Source of the DNA: Comamonas sp. BIGb0124
Lineage (GTDB): Bacteria > Pseudomonadota > Gammaproteobacteria > Burkholderiales > Burkholderiaceae_C
NCBI RefSeq assembly: GCF_003752175.1
Contig: NZ_RJVF01000008.1
Span: 868,001 to 932,000, forward strand
DNA length: 64,000 nucleotides
Direction: 5' to 3'
Of this stretch, positions 1-9,499 are shown one piece after another. Position 1 is the first letter of the stretch; every line of letters starts with the position of its first letter. The position numbers and the translations under genes are program-made. A model generated the notes under the pieces. That model was not told the origin of the DNA and made no database searches. It saw nothing but the letters and a program-made list of their open reading frames with translations.

Positions 1-783
1 AGCATCGGCACGCGAGGCGGTGTGGGCGGCTTGCTGCGGCTGCTGTTGCACGGACTGCAGTGGCTGCATTTGCTGCGCCTGTCGTTCCAGCTGTTGTTGC
101 CGAGCCAGATCGGCCTGTCCTTGCAGAAAGACCTGGCGAGCAAGCCATGGTGCCGCCCCCGGCTTGCCGGCCTGGACGGCGAGCGCCGCCTGCGCGGGAC
201 CGGCCGTCTCGCCCGGCACGGCACGGGCGCGAGGCGGCTCGTCCGTCAGCGGCAAGGGCTGGTCCGAGCCATCGCCGGCGCCTCTGCCAGCGACCCCGGC
301 GTCGTTGTCGGCAGCCTGCACTGTCGCTGCAGCCGCATCGGCCGTTGCCCCGGTCAGGGAGGGGGTTGCCGTCCGCGACGAAACCGGATGGTTCGGGGAC
401 GCGCCAGGGTCTGCCATGGGCAAAACCGTCAAGGCCGAGCCCATGAGCAGCCAGCTCGTATCCGCCATCAGCTCCTGGCCGGACAACCTGGACGGTCGAT
501 CCGAGTCTGCGCGGTCGGCAGGCGGGTCGGCCCGGCCGGTGCAGTCTGGACTGTCGTCGGTCTCGTCGTCGGCAGACTCCGCACGGGCATCGCGCGGGTC
601 GCGGTCGGATTCGGCGGCCACGGCTCGCACGTCGCTCATCGCCTGGTTGCGGACTTCGAGGGCCTGCGCAAAACCCAGACCCTCACGGTTGCGGCGGGCC
701 GCGTCTTCGACGCTTCGGACCTTGGCCGAGCCCTGCAGGCGCGGCGCGGGACCGGGCACGCTCGACATCGGTTCAATGGCCAT
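1..783 (-). CDS. fliK: Flagellar hook-length control protein FliK, N-terminal part (cut by window edge)
   Basis: An open frame on the minus strand starts at the ATG at 783-781 and stays open for 261 codons to position 1, so the C-terminal domain lies outside the window. FliK is the secreted molecular ruler that sets hook length and triggers the FlhB substrate switch. The visible part is low-complexity, rich in Ala, Asp, Pro and Gln, with a Gln-rich stretch near the window edge, as expected for a FliK N-terminus. There is little recognisable sequence of its own; the call rests on composition and on its place directly after fliJ, whose last 11 bases it overlaps. That overlap suggests translational coupling. 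Confidence 0.75.
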   Translation of the reverse strand, partial: MAIEPMSSVPGPAPRLQGSAKVRSVEDAARRNREGLGFAQALEVRNQAMSDVRAVAAESDRDPRDARAESADDETDDSPDCTGRADPPADRADSDRPSRLSGQELMADTSWLLMGSALTVLPMADPGASPNHPVSSRTATPSLTGATADAAAATVQAADNDAGVAGRGAGDGSDQPLPLTDEPPRARAVPGETAGPAQAALAVQAGKPGAAPWLARQVFLQGQADLARQQQLERQAQQMQPLQSVQQQPQQAAHTASRADA

Positions 784-1249
784 GGTCATTCTCCCGCTGG
801 CTGTAAAGCATGCCGTTTGCAGAGACGCGGGCGGCCATCTCGTCCGTCTGTTTCTGTTCGCTTCGAGCCGTTGCACGGGCTTGCCGGTCGAGCAGACCGT
901 CGGCCACCGCACGCAAGGCCTGTACCCGCGATTGCACCTGGGTCAGCGTGCTGCGGCACTGCTCGATCTGGCGCTGATGGCGTTTGACGACATCGGCCTG
1001 CAAGGCGATCACCTGATCCAGGCGTTCCATGAAAAGGTAATGGTGGCGCAGAACCTCGGGGGTGGCACTGCCCCGCCCGGCAGGGCTCCAGCGGGCATGC
1101 GTTTCGCGTGCATAACCCACCAACTGATCGAACTGCGCCTGGGCCTGGGCCGCTTCGGGCTCGGCCCGTGCCAGCGCACCGGCGGCCGTGTCGCGCTCTT
1201 TCTCGGCCATGCCGATGGCGATTTTCAGGGCATTGAGGCTGGATGTCAT
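773..1249 (-). CDS. fliJ: Flagellar export chaperone FliJ
   Basis: A 158-residue, charged, almost entirely helical protein that should form an antiparallel coiled coil. FliJ is the soluble export component that docks in the FliI ATPase ring and links it to FlhA. The sequence shows long heptad-like stretches rich in Glu, Gln, Arg and Ala, including a C-terminal helix ending near residue 150. It sits 11 bases after fliI and overlaps fliK by 11 bases, the standard fliHIJK order. Sequence conservation in this family is low, so position carries much of the call. Confidence 0.85.
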   Translation of the reverse strand: MTSSLNALKIAIGMAEKERDTAAGALARAEPEAAQAQAQFDQLVGYARETHARWSPAGRGSATPEVLRHHYLFMERLDQVIALQADVVKRHQRQIEQCRSTLTQVQSRVQALRAVADGLLDRQARATARSEQKQTDEMAARVSANGMLYSQRENDHGH

Positions 1250-1260
1250 GGCACGCGGTC

Positions 1261-2700
1261 CTAAGCCGGGCGGCCCTCGTTGAGCAGGCCCAGCATGCGG
1301 TCCATGCTGTCGCCGAGGGTGGATCCCTCGTGCATGTCCTGGCGCAGGAATGCGCGCATGGCGGGTTGCATGGCGATCGCTTCCTCGAGCGCGGCATCGC
1401 TGCCCCGCGCATAGGCGCCGACGCGGATGAGGTCGCGGCTTTTCTGGTAACGCGAGTAGATGGCCTTGAACCGGCGGGCCATTTCGAGCTGGCCGCGCGA
1501 GATCACGTTGTGCATGACGCGCGAGGCGCTTTGCTCGATGTCGATGGCGGGGAAATGCGCCTCCTCGGCCAGGGCCCGGGAGAGCACGATATGGCCATCG
1601 AGTATGGCGCGGGCGGCATCGGCGATCGGATCCTGCTGGTCGTCGCCTTCGGACAGCACGGTGTAGATGGCGGTGATGGAACCTCCGCCTTCACGGCCGT
1701 TGCCGCTGCGTTCGACGAGCTGGGGCAGTTTGGCGAACACCGATGGCGGATAGCCCTTGGTGGCCGGAGGTTCGCCCAGCGCCAATGCGATCTCGCGTTG
1801 CGCCATGGCGTAACGGGTGAGCGAATCCATCAGCAGCAGCACATGCTGCCCTTCGTCCCGGAAATGCTCGGCGATCGCCGTGGCGTAGGCCGCCCCCTGC
1901 ATGCGCAGCAACGGCGAGGCATCGGCGGGGGCAGCGACGACCACCGCGCGCTCACGTCCCTGCTGGCTGAGAATGTCCTCGACGAACTCCTTGACCTCGC
2001 GGCCCCGCTCGCCGATGAGGCCAACCACGATGACGTCGGCCTGCGTGTAGGTGGCCATCATGCCCAGCAGCACGCTTTTGCCGACGCCCGAGCCGGCAAA
2101 CAGGCCCAGGCGCTGGCCGCGGCCCACGGTCAGCAGGGCATTGATGGCACGCACGCCGGTGTCCAGCGGCTCGCGCACGGGGGCGCGTTCCATCGCGTTG
2201 ATGGGCACGCGGTCCATGGGCATGGCGGCCACGTCCTGCAACGGACCGCCGTCGTCGAGCGGCTGCCCGCTGGCATCGACGATGCGGCCCAGCAGCCCAT
2301 GACCCTGCGGCAGGCACAGCAGGCCGCTGGTGTCCAGAACGGCATCGGCATCGGGCCGGCCCAGGACGGGGGCCGGCACATAGGGACGGGCGGGCGCCAC
2401 CTGGGCGCCGTTGCGCATGCCGTGCACATCGCCGGCCGGCATCAGATAAAGGCCGCCCTGGGTGAAACCCACGACCTCGGCGGTCACCGGCGGCTGCCCG
2501 GCCTGGCGCACTTCGCACTGGGCACCGACGGCCGCGCGCAGGCCCTGCGCCTCCATCATCAGGCCGGTGAGCCGGGTCAGCGTGCCGCTCACCTCGAGGG
2601 GCACATCGTCCTTGAGCCGTGCCCGTGCATCGGCCATGAAACGGATCCAGGCCACGGGGCTGGCCACGTCCTCGAGACTGGCCTCGGGCTTGCGGCTCAT
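1261..2700 (-). CDS. fliI: Flagellum-specific export ATPase FliI
   Basis: This 479-residue protein is the F1-beta-like ATPase that powers flagellar type III export at the cytoplasmic face of the basal body. The Walker A motif AGSGVGKS is at about residues 202-209. It is followed by the Walker B region [11 protein letters not shown] and the conserved [14 protein letters not shown] segment typical of the FliI/SctN family. Length is normal for the family. The start is the ATG at 2700-2698, which overlaps the fliH stop codon as ATGA, so the pair is translationally coupled. It belongs to the leftward fliFGHIJK operon. Confidence 0.97.
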   Translation of the reverse strand: MSRKPEASLEDVASPVAWIRFMADARARLKDDVPLEVSGTLTRLTGLMMEAQGLRAAVGAQCEVRQAGQPPVTAEVVGFTQGGLYLMPAGDVHGMRNGAQVAPARPYVPAPVLGRPDADAVLDTSGLLCLPQGHGLLGRIVDASGQPLDDGGPLQDVAAMPMDRVPINAMERAPVREPLDTGVRAINALLTVGRGQRLGLFAGSGVGKSVLLGMMATYTQADVIVVGLIGERGREVKEFVEDILSQQGRERAVVVAAPADASPLLRMQGAAYATAIAEHFRDEGQHVLLLMDSLTRYAMAQREIALALGEPPATKGYPPSVFAKLPQLVERSGNGREGGGSITAIYTVLSEGDDQQDPIADAARAILDGHIVLSRALAEEAHFPAIDIEQSASRVMHNVISRGQLEMARRFKAIYSRYQKSRDLIRVGAYARGSDAALEEAIAMQPAMRAFLRQDMHEGSTLGDSMDRMLGLLNEGRPA

Positions 2701-3428
2701 TCGGCCACCTTTTCAGCGAGGCGTTCGGCCGGGACGGGGTCTTCACCCAGGGGGCTGTCCATTCCCAAACGGGCCAGGGCGCGTTTCCAGCGGCTGCCCA
2801 GCGTGCCGTCGACCGTGGTATTGCCCGACTCGACCATGCAATCGCCCGGCTGCAGGGTGTTGTCGACCTGCCAGGTCACGTAGCTGAGGGATTTGTTGGT
2901 GCGCAGATGCAGCGTGAGGACCTCGTAGTCGACCGGATGCAGGCGAACGGTCACGGCCCGGCTTTCGGTGCCCAGGCTGGTCAGCGCTTCGCGCACGACA
3001 GCCAGCGTGCTCACGGGATTGATGGCGACTTCCCGGCGGATGACCTGACGGGCAATATCGCAGGCCAGTTCGAGCACGGTCTGCGCGATCTGGTGCTGGA
3101 TGATGACCAGCCCATGCTCGGCACTGACCAACAGGCTCTCCATGCGGCCGGACTGCTGGCGGCCCTCGCTCTTGACGTAATCCTGCAGGCGCTGCTGCCC
3201 CTCGCGCTGAGCCTGCTCCTGGCCGACGCGGTAGCCTTCGTCGTAGCCGTCTTCGTAGGCCAGCCGGTAGCCGGCCTCGTCGTTGGCCTGTGCAAACTCG
3301 TCGTCCGGCGCCACGGCCTGCGCGGATTCGGCCATCGGAGGCTCGCCGGACAGCGAACCGAAACGCACCGGCACCGCCGCCTTCACCTGAGGGGCTGGAA
3401 TGATGCGCGAAAGGCGATTGTGGTTCAT
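2697..3428 (-). CDS. fliH: Flagellar export ATPase regulator FliH
   Basis: A 243-residue protein that binds and restrains FliI and delivers it to the export gate. The N-terminal third is acidic and variable. A glycine-spaced helix ([12 protein letters not shown]) begins near residue 60, which is the GxxxG-like repeat of FliH. The C-terminal half matches the V-ATPase E-subunit-like domain, with [11 protein letters not shown] near residue 180. The same frame stays open far upstream into fliG. I chose the ATG at 3428, two bases after the fliG stop, because it gives the usual family length. Confidence 0.93.
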   Translation of the reverse strand: MNHNRLSRIIPAPQVKAAVPVRFGSLSGEPPMAESAQAVAPDDEFAQANDEAGYRLAYEDGYDEGYRVGQEQAQREGQQRLQDYVKSEGRQQSGRMESLLVSAEHGLVIIQHQIAQTVLELACDIARQVIRREVAINPVSTLAVVREALTSLGTESRAVTVRLHPVDYEVLTLHLRTNKSLSYVTWQVDNTLQPGDCMVESGNTTVDGTLGSRWKRALARLGMDSPLGEDPVPAERLAEKVAE

Positions 3429-3430
3429 CG

Positions 3431-4408
3431 TCAGCCCTCGCCCATCACGATGACGCCTTCGTCGCTCATGCGGCGCAGGGTCTTGAGGATTTCCTTCTGC
3501 TGCGTCTCGATGTCCTTGAGGCGCACGGCACCCCGCATGTCGAGGTCGTCGCGCAAGGCATCGGCGGCCCGCGAGGACATGTTGCGGAAGACCTTGTCGA
3601 GCAAGGGCGGCGAGGCCCCCTTGAGCGCGACGATCAGCGTTTCCGACGCCACCTCGCGCAGCAGCAACTGCAGCTCCTTGTCCGAGAGCTTGACGATGTC
3701 GTCGAACACGAACATCAGGTCGACGATCTGCTGGGCCAGCTCGGGGTCTTGCTGGCGCAGGGCATCGAGCACCGCCGCGTCGAGTCCGCCGCCCAGCAGG
3801 TTGATCGCATCGGCCGCCGTCTTGATGCCGCCCACCGCCGGACGCGAGGCCTGCAGCCCGCCGGCCGACCAGCGCTCGAGCACGGTATTGAGCTCTTGCA
3901 GGGCCGCCGGCTGGATGGCGTCGAGACGGGCGATGCGCAGGATGACCTGGTGACGCAGTGCGGCCGGCAACTGGCGCAGCACATCGGCCGCGTGGTCGGC
4001 ATCGAACTGCACCAGCAAGGCGGCAGCGATCTGCGGGTGCTCGCCACGCAGCATCTCGCCGACCGACTTGGGATCCATCCACTTGAGCTGTTCGATGCCG
4101 CCGAGCTTGTCCTCGTGGAGAATGCGGCCGATCATCAGTTGCGCCTTGTCGTCGTCGAGCGCGCGGGTCAGCACGCCACGCACGTAATCGCCCGTATCCG
4201 AGGTGAACAGGCTCTGGTTGGCCGTCGCCTGGGAAAACCGTTCGACCACCGTGTTGAGCTGTTCGCGTGTGACGGTACGCGTCGCTGCGATGGCTTCGCC
4301 GATCTTCTGCACTTCCTTGGGCGAGAGATAACGCATGATCTGCGCCGCGTCGTCCTCGCCCAGCGACATCATCAGTATCGCGGCGTCGTTGAGACCTTGT
4401 TCATCCAT
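3431..4408 (-). CDS. fliG: Flagellar motor switch protein FliG
   Basis: FliG is the rotor protein that couples MotAB torque to the C-ring. At 325 residues it is close to the usual 330. The protein begins MDEQGLNDAAILMMSLGE, the FliF-binding domain. The middle domain carries the EHPQ motif (RGEHPQIAAALL near residue 125), and the C-terminal torque helix contains the expected charged stretch ending DIVKLSDKELQLLLREV. The frame is open 33 codons further upstream, but that extension lies inside fliF and has no FliG similarity, so the ATG at 4408 is preferred. Confidence 0.97.
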   Translation of the reverse strand: MDEQGLNDAAILMMSLGEDDAAQIMRYLSPKEVQKIGEAIAATRTVTREQLNTVVERFSQATANQSLFTSDTGDYVRGVLTRALDDDKAQLMIGRILHEDKLGGIEQLKWMDPKSVGEMLRGEHPQIAAALLVQFDADHAADVLRQLPAALRHQVILRIARLDAIQPAALQELNTVLERWSAGGLQASRPAVGGIKTAADAINLLGGGLDAAVLDALRQQDPELAQQIVDLMFVFDDIVKLSDKELQLLLREVASETLIVALKGASPPLLDKVFRNMSSRAADALRDDLDMRGAVRLKDIETQQKEILKTLRRMSDEGVIVMGEG

Positions 4409-4424
4409 GGCGTTTACCGGTCTT

Positions 4425-6212
4425 TCACGCGACCGGAGTGCCGTGCACCCAGTTCTTGACGATATTGGCAACCGCAGCCGGATTCTGCCGCGCCATCTGA
4501 CGTGCATCCTCGATGCGGATCTGCTCGGAACCGTCGCCGCTCACCGCGCCCATCGCACCGCCCGTGCCGGGTATGGGCGAGGCCGTCGGCAGGGGCGATT
4601 CGAGCGCGGGGCGCTGCGGGATGTCGGAAACCATGGCACTGAGCATGCCGCCCTGCTGCGGCTGCTGGTGTGTGAGGGCGGCCAGGGCCATGGCCGACTC
4701 GCGCGCGGCGGTCATCTGTTTCATCGCCGGACGGACGACGCCCAGCAGGACCAGCAACGCGACCAGCACCAACCCCAGGGGCCAGGCATAGCTGCGTGCC
4801 ACGTCCAGCAGTTGCGGGCTCTTCCAGAACGGCGCCTCGGCGTGGGTCACGGCGGTCCGCTGGAACTCGGCATTCATGAGATTGACGGAGTCTCCCCGCG
4901 TCTGGCTGTAGCCCACGGCTTCGCGGACAAGACCGGTCATCTGCTCGATCTGCTGCGGCGACAGCGGCGTGGCGCTGGCCTGGCCCGACTCGGCGTCCAC
5001 AGCCTGGCGGTAGTTGACCACCACGGCCGCATTGACACGCTTGATCGCACCCGCTCCGGCACGGACCGAACGCACGCTGCGGTCGACCTCGTAGTTCGTG
5101 GTGGCATCGCGGCGCGTGGCCGGTGCAGCCGAGCCGGGCGCCGTGCCGCCCAGCGGGCCATTGACGGCATTCAACGGCTTCGGCTGATTGTTGTTGATGG
5201 GTGCGGCGGCCTGGGCCGTCGGCTGGTTGCTGGCCGCCCCAGGCACCCCTGCCGGCGGGCTGGCGTCGGCCGACAAAGGCACTTCGGACACCTGCTGGCT
5301 GCGCACCGCACTGGCTTGGGGAGACAGGTTGGGGGCGTACTGCTCGGTCGTGACTTCGGTTTGCGAGAAGTCGACCTCGGCAGTCACCTGGGCCCGCACG
5401 TTGTCGCGGCCGACGATCGGTTCGAGCAGGTCGAGAATGCGGCGCACGTACTGCTGTTCGACCTGTTGCTGGTACTGCAGCTGCTGCGCATCGGCACCGG
5501 CGTTCTGGGCATCGGGAGATGTCGACAGCAGCTTGCCGCTGTCGTCGATGATGCTGACGCGGGTCGGGTCCATTTCGGGCACGCTCGACGACACCAGATG
5601 CACGATCCCTGCAATCTGCGCCCGGTCGAGCCCACGGCCCGGATAGAGAGTCACCAGGACCGAAGCCGAGGCGCGCTGCTGCTCGCGGAAAAAACCGTTC
5701 TGGTTGGGCAGCGCCAGATGCACACGCGCATTCTGCACGGCGGCAATCGCCAGGATGGAACGCGTGAGCTCGCCTTCGAGTCCACGCTGGAAGTTGAGTT
5801 TCTCTTGAAACTGGGTGATGCCCAGGCGATTGCTCTCCATGAGCTCGAAGCCCGTGACCGAGCCCTTGGGCAAGCCTTGCGAAGCCAGGCGCAGACGCAC
5901 GTCGTAGACACGGTCGGCGGGCACCATGATGGCCGCACCGCCCTCGGTGTATTTGTAGGGCACGTTCATCTGGCTGAGCTGGGCAATGATGGCACCGCCG
6001 TCTTTTTCGCCCAGATTGGTGTAGAGCACTTTCCAGTCGGCCTGGCGGCTGAGCACCACGGCGGCGATGAGCAGCGCCAGCAGGACCACCACCCCGGCCG
6101 CCAGTTTGATCATCTGGCCTTGGCTGAGTCCGGGCAGGCGGGACTTCCAGCCCGGGCCTGACGACACGGCAGCGGACAGAGACGATGAAGAAGCTTCGGC
6201 GATGGCTGACAT
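4425..6212 (-). CDS. fliF: Flagellar MS-ring protein FliF
   Basis: FliF builds the MS ring in the inner membrane and is the platform for the rod, C ring and export gate. The 595-residue product has one transmembrane helix at about residues 36-54, a long periplasmic ring-building region, and a second transmembrane helix near residue 480. The last 30 or so residues (EDARQMARQNPAAVANIVKNW) form the FliG-binding tail. A 14-residue-longer start at 6254 is possible, but it has no better ribosome site. It is the first gene of the leftward fliFGHIJK operon, divergent from fliE. Confidence 0.96.
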   Translation of the reverse strand: MSAIAEASSSSLSAAVSSGPGWKSRLPGLSQGQMIKLAAGVVVLLALLIAAVVLSRQADWKVLYTNLGEKDGGAIIAQLSQMNVPYKYTEGGAAIMVPADRVYDVRLRLASQGLPKGSVTGFELMESNRLGITQFQEKLNFQRGLEGELTRSILAIAAVQNARVHLALPNQNGFFREQQRASASVLVTLYPGRGLDRAQIAGIVHLVSSSVPEMDPTRVSIIDDSGKLLSTSPDAQNAGADAQQLQYQQQVEQQYVRRILDLLEPIVGRDNVRAQVTAEVDFSQTEVTTEQYAPNLSPQASAVRSQQVSEVPLSADASPPAGVPGAASNQPTAQAAAPINNNQPKPLNAVNGPLGGTAPGSAAPATRRDATTNYEVDRSVRSVRAGAGAIKRVNAAVVVNYRQAVDAESGQASATPLSPQQIEQMTGLVREAVGYSQTRGDSVNLMNAEFQRTAVTHAEAPFWKSPQLLDVARSYAWPLGLVLVALLVLLGVVRPAMKQMTAARESAMALAALTHQQPQQGGMLSAMVSDIPQRPALESPLPTASPIPGTGGAMGAVSGDGSEQIRIEDARQMARQNPAAVANIVKNWVHGTPVA

Positions 6213-6280
6213 GAAGTTCCAGGCAAGATGGAAGGCACCTTGGATGCTAGGCATTATTTGACACACGGCCGCTTCGCATG

Positions 6281-6320
6281 AACGGGATAAAAGGCGATTT
6301 ACCCCGCTATTTCCGGCTTA
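6281..6320. promoter_or_regulatory. Candidate FlhDC (class II) operator between fliF and fliE
   Basis: The divergent fliF/fliE gap contains AACGGGATAAAAGGCG (6281-6296) followed by CGCTATTT (6305-6312). The enterobacterial FlhDC box is an inverted pair of AAYGS-N2-3-AAATARCG half-sites. The left half matches with two changes in the AAATARCG part, and the right half core is exact on the opposite strand. The spacer is 8 bases, shorter than the 10-12 seen in E. coli. The assignment is an inference; the location between two class II operons supports it. Confidence 0.4.
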
Positions 6321-6375
6321 AGAATCGCCGGCAAACGCCTAGGATCACACTCAGTGAAACCAACCGGTGTGCCCC

Positions 6376-6717
6376 ATGAATGTGCGTTTTCCTCCCCTGA
6401 GCCCGTTGGATGCGCTGGGTGCGGCCGGGACGGCAGCGGGCGTGGGCGGCCTGCAGCGCAGTGCGCCGGCCGGCGCCGCGACCGGTGTCCGTCAGGCCCA
6501 GTTTTCCAGTGTGCTCGAGAACGCGCTGAAGGACGTCAGCCAGAGCCAGCTGCAATCCGGCGAGCTGCAGAAGCAGGTCCAGCTCGAGAACCCCAAGGTA
6601 GGACTCGAAGAAACCATGATCGCCATGCAGAAGTCGCAGATCCATTTCCAGGCTGCACTGCAAGTGCGCAACCGGCTGGTACAGGCTTACTCCGACATCA
6701 TGAACATGCAGGTCTGA
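6376..6717 (+). CDS. fliE: Flagellar hook-basal body protein FliE
   Basis: FliE is the small adaptor that joins the MS ring to the proximal rod and is exported early. The 113-residue product ends with the conserved FliE segment (NPKVGLEETMIAMQKSQ, then FQAALQVRNRLVQAY). An in-frame GTG lies three codons upstream, but the ATG at 6376 is the conventional choice. It is divergent from fliF, and a strong bidirectional terminator follows it at 6771-6806. Confidence 0.95.
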   Translation: MNVRFPPLSPLDALGAAGTAAGVGGLQRSAPAGAATGVRQAQFSSVLENALKDVSQSQLQSGELQKQVQLENPKVGLEETMIAMQKSQIHFQAALQVRNRLVQAYSDIMNMQV

Positions 6718-6770
6718 TCCCCTGCTCGCCCCCCGTCCGCTTCGGTCCGACGGCGTCGGGTTGCGGCAAT

Positions 6771-6806
6771 AAAGACAAAAAGCGGCCTCGGCCGCTTTTT
6801 GTCTTT
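6771..6806. terminator. Bidirectional rho-independent terminator between fliE and fliT
   Basis: A perfect 17-base inverted repeat (6771-6787 and 6790-6806) has a GCGGCC/GGCCGC core flanked by an A-rich left arm and a T-rich right arm. It can therefore terminate transcription from both directions. It lies between the convergent fliE and fliST genes. Confidence 0.93.
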
Positions 6807-6834
6807 CCGCGTTCTGCCGCCCCCTACGGATCGC

Positions 6835-7140
6835 TCAATGCAGGGCACGCGAGACGGGCTGCGCCGAAAACATCGCCTGGAACTGGCCCATGCAAGGCTC
6901 CGCCAGCAGGCGGATCTCCGCATCGTTGCGAAGAATGCTCTGCATGATGCTGGCTTTCTCGCGCCGATCCGTCGCCGTGAGCTGCTCGCTCTGCGAGAGA
7001 AAGCGCAGTTGTTCGATCAGTACGGCACAAGCCGACTCGTAGCGCACGAGTTCGTCCCAATCGCCACGGCGAGCGGCATCGAGCATGAGCTGGCTGCTTT
7101 CGCGAATGGCACGGTAATAATTGAGCAGGCTGGGGCCCAT
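6835..7140 (-). CDS. fliT: Flagellar chaperone FliT
   Basis: A 101-residue helical protein beginning MGPSLLNYYRAIRESSQLML. FliT is the export chaperone of the filament cap FliD, and in enterobacteria it also binds FlhDC. The fit to the family is by length, helical character and position directly after fliS. An in-frame GTG at 7179 would add 13 residues, but the product from the ATG at 7140 starts where betaproteobacterial FliT proteins usually do. Neither start has a strong ribosome site. Confidence 0.8.
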   Translation of the reverse strand: MGPSLLNYYRAIRESSQLMLDAARRGDWDELVRYESACAVLIEQLRFLSQSEQLTATDRREKASIMQSILRNDAEIRLLAEPCMGQFQAMFSAQPVSRALH

Positions 7141-7184
7141 GGCAGTGGTCGGGGTGTAGCGAAGGGTTTGTAAATGCACGATGC

Positions 7185-7631
7185 TTAGGCGTTCGCCAGC
7201 GGAGCCGGCGATTCATGCTGAAGGCCGGCGGCATCGGGACCGATGGCGTTCCAGCCATCGAGCACGGGAGCGATCAGCTGCGCGACCTCGGCCAGGGCCG
7301 CATCGTCGTTGTGCAGATTGGCCCAGGTCAGACGGCGTATGCAGTAGTCGTAGAGAGCCTCGAGGTTGTGGGCCACGGAGCCCCCCTGCTTGAGATCGAG
7401 CGCACCCAGCAACCCTTGCTCCAGGATGTCGACGGCCCGGGTGATTTCACGGCCCTTGAGCGCCAGATCGCCGCGCTGCAGCGCACCGCGCGCGGCATTG
7501 ATCGACTGCTGCAGGCCTTCCAGCAGCAGACGGATGAGCTGATGAGGCGACGCATCGGCGACACCGCCCTCTGCGCTCTGGACACGGTAGGCCTGAACGG
7601 CGCGGCTGCGATTGTGGGCTGAACTGAACAT
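7185..7631 (-). CDS. fliS: Flagellin export chaperone FliS
   Basis: FliS binds the C-terminal disordered part of flagellin and prevents premature polymerisation in the cytoplasm. The 148-residue product shows the family pattern: AVQAYR near residue 13, SPHQLIRLLLEGLQQSINAAR near residue 30, and the LYDYCIRRL helix near residue 95. The ATG at 7631 has a good ribosome site (AAGGAAG), so the ten-codon upstream extension is rejected. A sigma-28 promoter lies about 70 bases upstream. Confidence 0.95.
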   Translation of the reverse strand: MFSSAHNRSRAVQAYRVQSAEGGVADASPHQLIRLLLEGLQQSINAARGALQRGDLALKGREITRAVDILEQGLLGALDLKQGGSVAHNLEALYDYCIRRLTWANLHNDDAALAEVAQLIAPVLDGWNAIGPDAAGLQHESPAPLANA

Positions 7632-7701
7632 GGTGTGTACTTCCTTTGGGATGGCGGACACGCGGCCGGCGCCATGGCTTGGGGGGATCGACTTTTATCC
7701 T

Positions 7702-7728
7702 TTATCGGCAATCAGCGCGCGACATTGA
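7702..7728 (-). promoter_or_regulatory. Sigma-28 (FliA) promoter of fliST
   Basis: Read on the minus strand: TCAA (7728-7725), a 15-base spacer, then GCCGATAA (7709-7702), the sigma-28 consensus. It lies between fliD and fliS and faces fliST, giving class III expression to the flagellin chaperone. Confidence 0.9.
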
Positions 7729-7831
7729 GTCTTTTCGCACCGTCATGCAGACATCGGATGGACACAACACGGGGGCGGTGCGATCGGGCCACGCACAAAA
7801 CGGGCTGGACCGGCCCCGGTTGCCTTTGCGC

Positions 7832-9292
7832 TCAATCCGAGTCCTTGTTCCATTGCGTGATCTGCTGGGTCATGTAGGTGTTCAGCGCATTGAGCGTGGC
7901 CATCTTGGTGTCGAGCGCCGCGTAGGACTTCTCGAGGCGCGCCTGCATGGCCGTGGCATTGGCGTTGACCTTTTCCTGCGCTTTGCCGTTGCTGGTCCGC
8001 TCCTGCGCCAAAGCATCGGTGCGCAGGTCGATCAGGCCGTCGTCCGCCGTCAGGCCCGAAATGAACGACCCGAGTTTGCTGGAGAAACTTGTGTCCGCTT
8101 TCGCAACGGTGGCACCGGCAAAGAAGGTCTTGAAGCCCGCCACACCATGCGTCGTCATGGCCTTGTCGAACTTGGTGCTGTCGAGCGTCAGCGCACCGTC
8201 GGCGCCCAACGAGATGCCCATGGCGGACAGCGAGTTGAGGCTGCCGGCGGTGTCGACGGCCCCTGTGACGGCCGTGCGCATGCTGGCGAGCAATCGGTTG
8301 GCGGTCGAATCGCCTTGCAGCGCTGCGGCCGTCTTGGTCGCGCTGTCGTACTTGGTGAGCGATGACAGATAGTTGTTGTAGGCGTTGTAGGCGGTGACAA
8401 AGGACTGCACCGAGGTTTTCATGGACGCCATGTTCTGCGTCATCGTCACCGTCACGGGGGCCGTGGTGACCTTGTTGACCTGAAGGGTGAGGCCAGGAAC
8501 GGTGTCTGCAAAACTATTGCTCTTGGAGCGAATGCTCAGGCCGTTGAGGGTGGCCATCGCATCCTGCGCGTACTCGATGCTGTTGGTGGCCATGCCCAGT
8601 GCCGGATGGTTCTGCGGATCGAAAGCCAGTTGCGACAGGCCGGTGCCCGAGGTGTCGGGCTGACCACTGGCATCGCTGGCCTGGATACGAAAGCCCGCAG
8701 CCTGCCCCGTGGCGCTCGAGCGCAGCATCAGGCGCTGGCCGGTCGCGTCCGTGATGACGGTTGCGGTCACGCCGGCCTGGGCTTGGTTGATCTTGGCCGC
8801 GATCTGCGAGACCGAACTCTCGGCGGCATCGATCGTGATGTCCACCGCCGCACCGTTGCCGGCGGCAAAGCTCATGCTGCCGGATGGACCCGACCAGGTT
8901 CCCAACTGGATGTGCAGCTTGCCGGAACCGAGCTGACCATCGGCCGCCATCGACGCCGATGCGGCAGACTGTTCACGCGCCAGTTGCTGCACGGCAATGC
9001 TGTAGCTGCCGGCCTGCGCCGCCGTGGCGGTCGTGGAAACGGATACCGAGGCCGAATCGCTGGAGCTGACCGACATGGCCGACCACGTCTCGGCCTTGCC
9101 CAGCGCCGCGGCGGCATCGGCCACACTGGTGGCCAGCGAGCGGATCTGGCCATAGGCCGATACCTTGCTTGTGATCAGCGTGGCCTGCGTGGCCAGGGTT
9201 TCGAGCGGCTTTTTCTCGAGCGCGACCAGCTTGGAGATGATGTTGTCCACATCGAGTCCGCTGCCGAGGCCCAGGGAGGTAATCGTAGCCAT
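7832..9292 (-). CDS. fliD: Flagellar filament cap protein FliD (HAP2)
   Basis: FliD forms the pentameric cap that inserts flagellin subunits at the filament tip. The 486-residue product begins MATITSLGLGSGLDVDNIIS, the hallmark FliD N-terminus. It ends with the C-terminal coiled-coil segment (ARLEKSYAALDTKMATLNALNTYM), like other members. A TAGGA ribosome site precedes the ATG at 9292, so the upstream extension of the frame is rejected. I found no sigma-28 consensus in the 207 bases separating it from flagellin 1, so it may depend on read-through from that gene or on another promoter. Confidence 0.96.
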   Translation of the reverse strand: MATITSLGLGSGLDVDNIISKLVALEKKPLETLATQATLITSKVSAYGQIRSLATSVADAAAALGKAETWSAMSVSSSDSASVSVSTTATAAQAGSYSIAVQQLAREQSAASASMAADGQLGSGKLHIQLGTWSGPSGSMSFAAGNGAAVDITIDAAESSVSQIAAKINQAQAGVTATVITDATGQRLMLRSSATGQAAGFRIQASDASGQPDTSGTGLSQLAFDPQNHPALGMATNSIEYAQDAMATLNGLSIRSKSNSFADTVPGLTLQVNKVTTAPVTVTMTQNMASMKTSVQSFVTAYNAYNNYLSSLTKYDSATKTAAALQGDSTANRLLASMRTAVTGAVDTAGSLNSLSAMGISLGADGALTLDSTKFDKAMTTHGVAGFKTFFAGATVAKADTSFSSKLGSFISGLTADDGLIDLRTDALAQERTSNGKAQEKVNANATAMQARLEKSYAALDTKMATLNALNTYMTQQITQWNKDSD

Positions 9293-9499
9293 AAGAATCC
9301 TACCGATAGAAAAACGACGATCCGGAAACAGCCCGGGGCAATGCCGCGGCCGAGGGCCGATCCCGACCGAAGCCAGACGGTGGACGAATTGTCTGCCAGC
9401 CGCCCGGTCCCCGATCACCCAAGGAACAGCCGGAAAAGCATCCAGTTCGAGCGATCAAGACCGTGCTGCCGCAACGCCTTTGGCCAGCCCGAGCCTGTT

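Noticed and set aside
1243-2883. 546-codon plus-strand open frame opposite fliI/fliH
   Set aside because: It is antisense to fliI, which has a complete Walker motif and family-wide similarity. The His/Gly/Arg-rich product is typical of shadow frames in GC-rich DNA.
4335-6161. 608-codon plus-strand open frame opposite fliF
   Set aside because: It is a shadow of fliF, with no recognisable domain and GC-driven composition.
9293-9499. Sigma-28 promoter for fliD
   Set aside because: No TTGA or TTTA lies 15 bases from a TATCGGC-like element in this gap on the proper strand.
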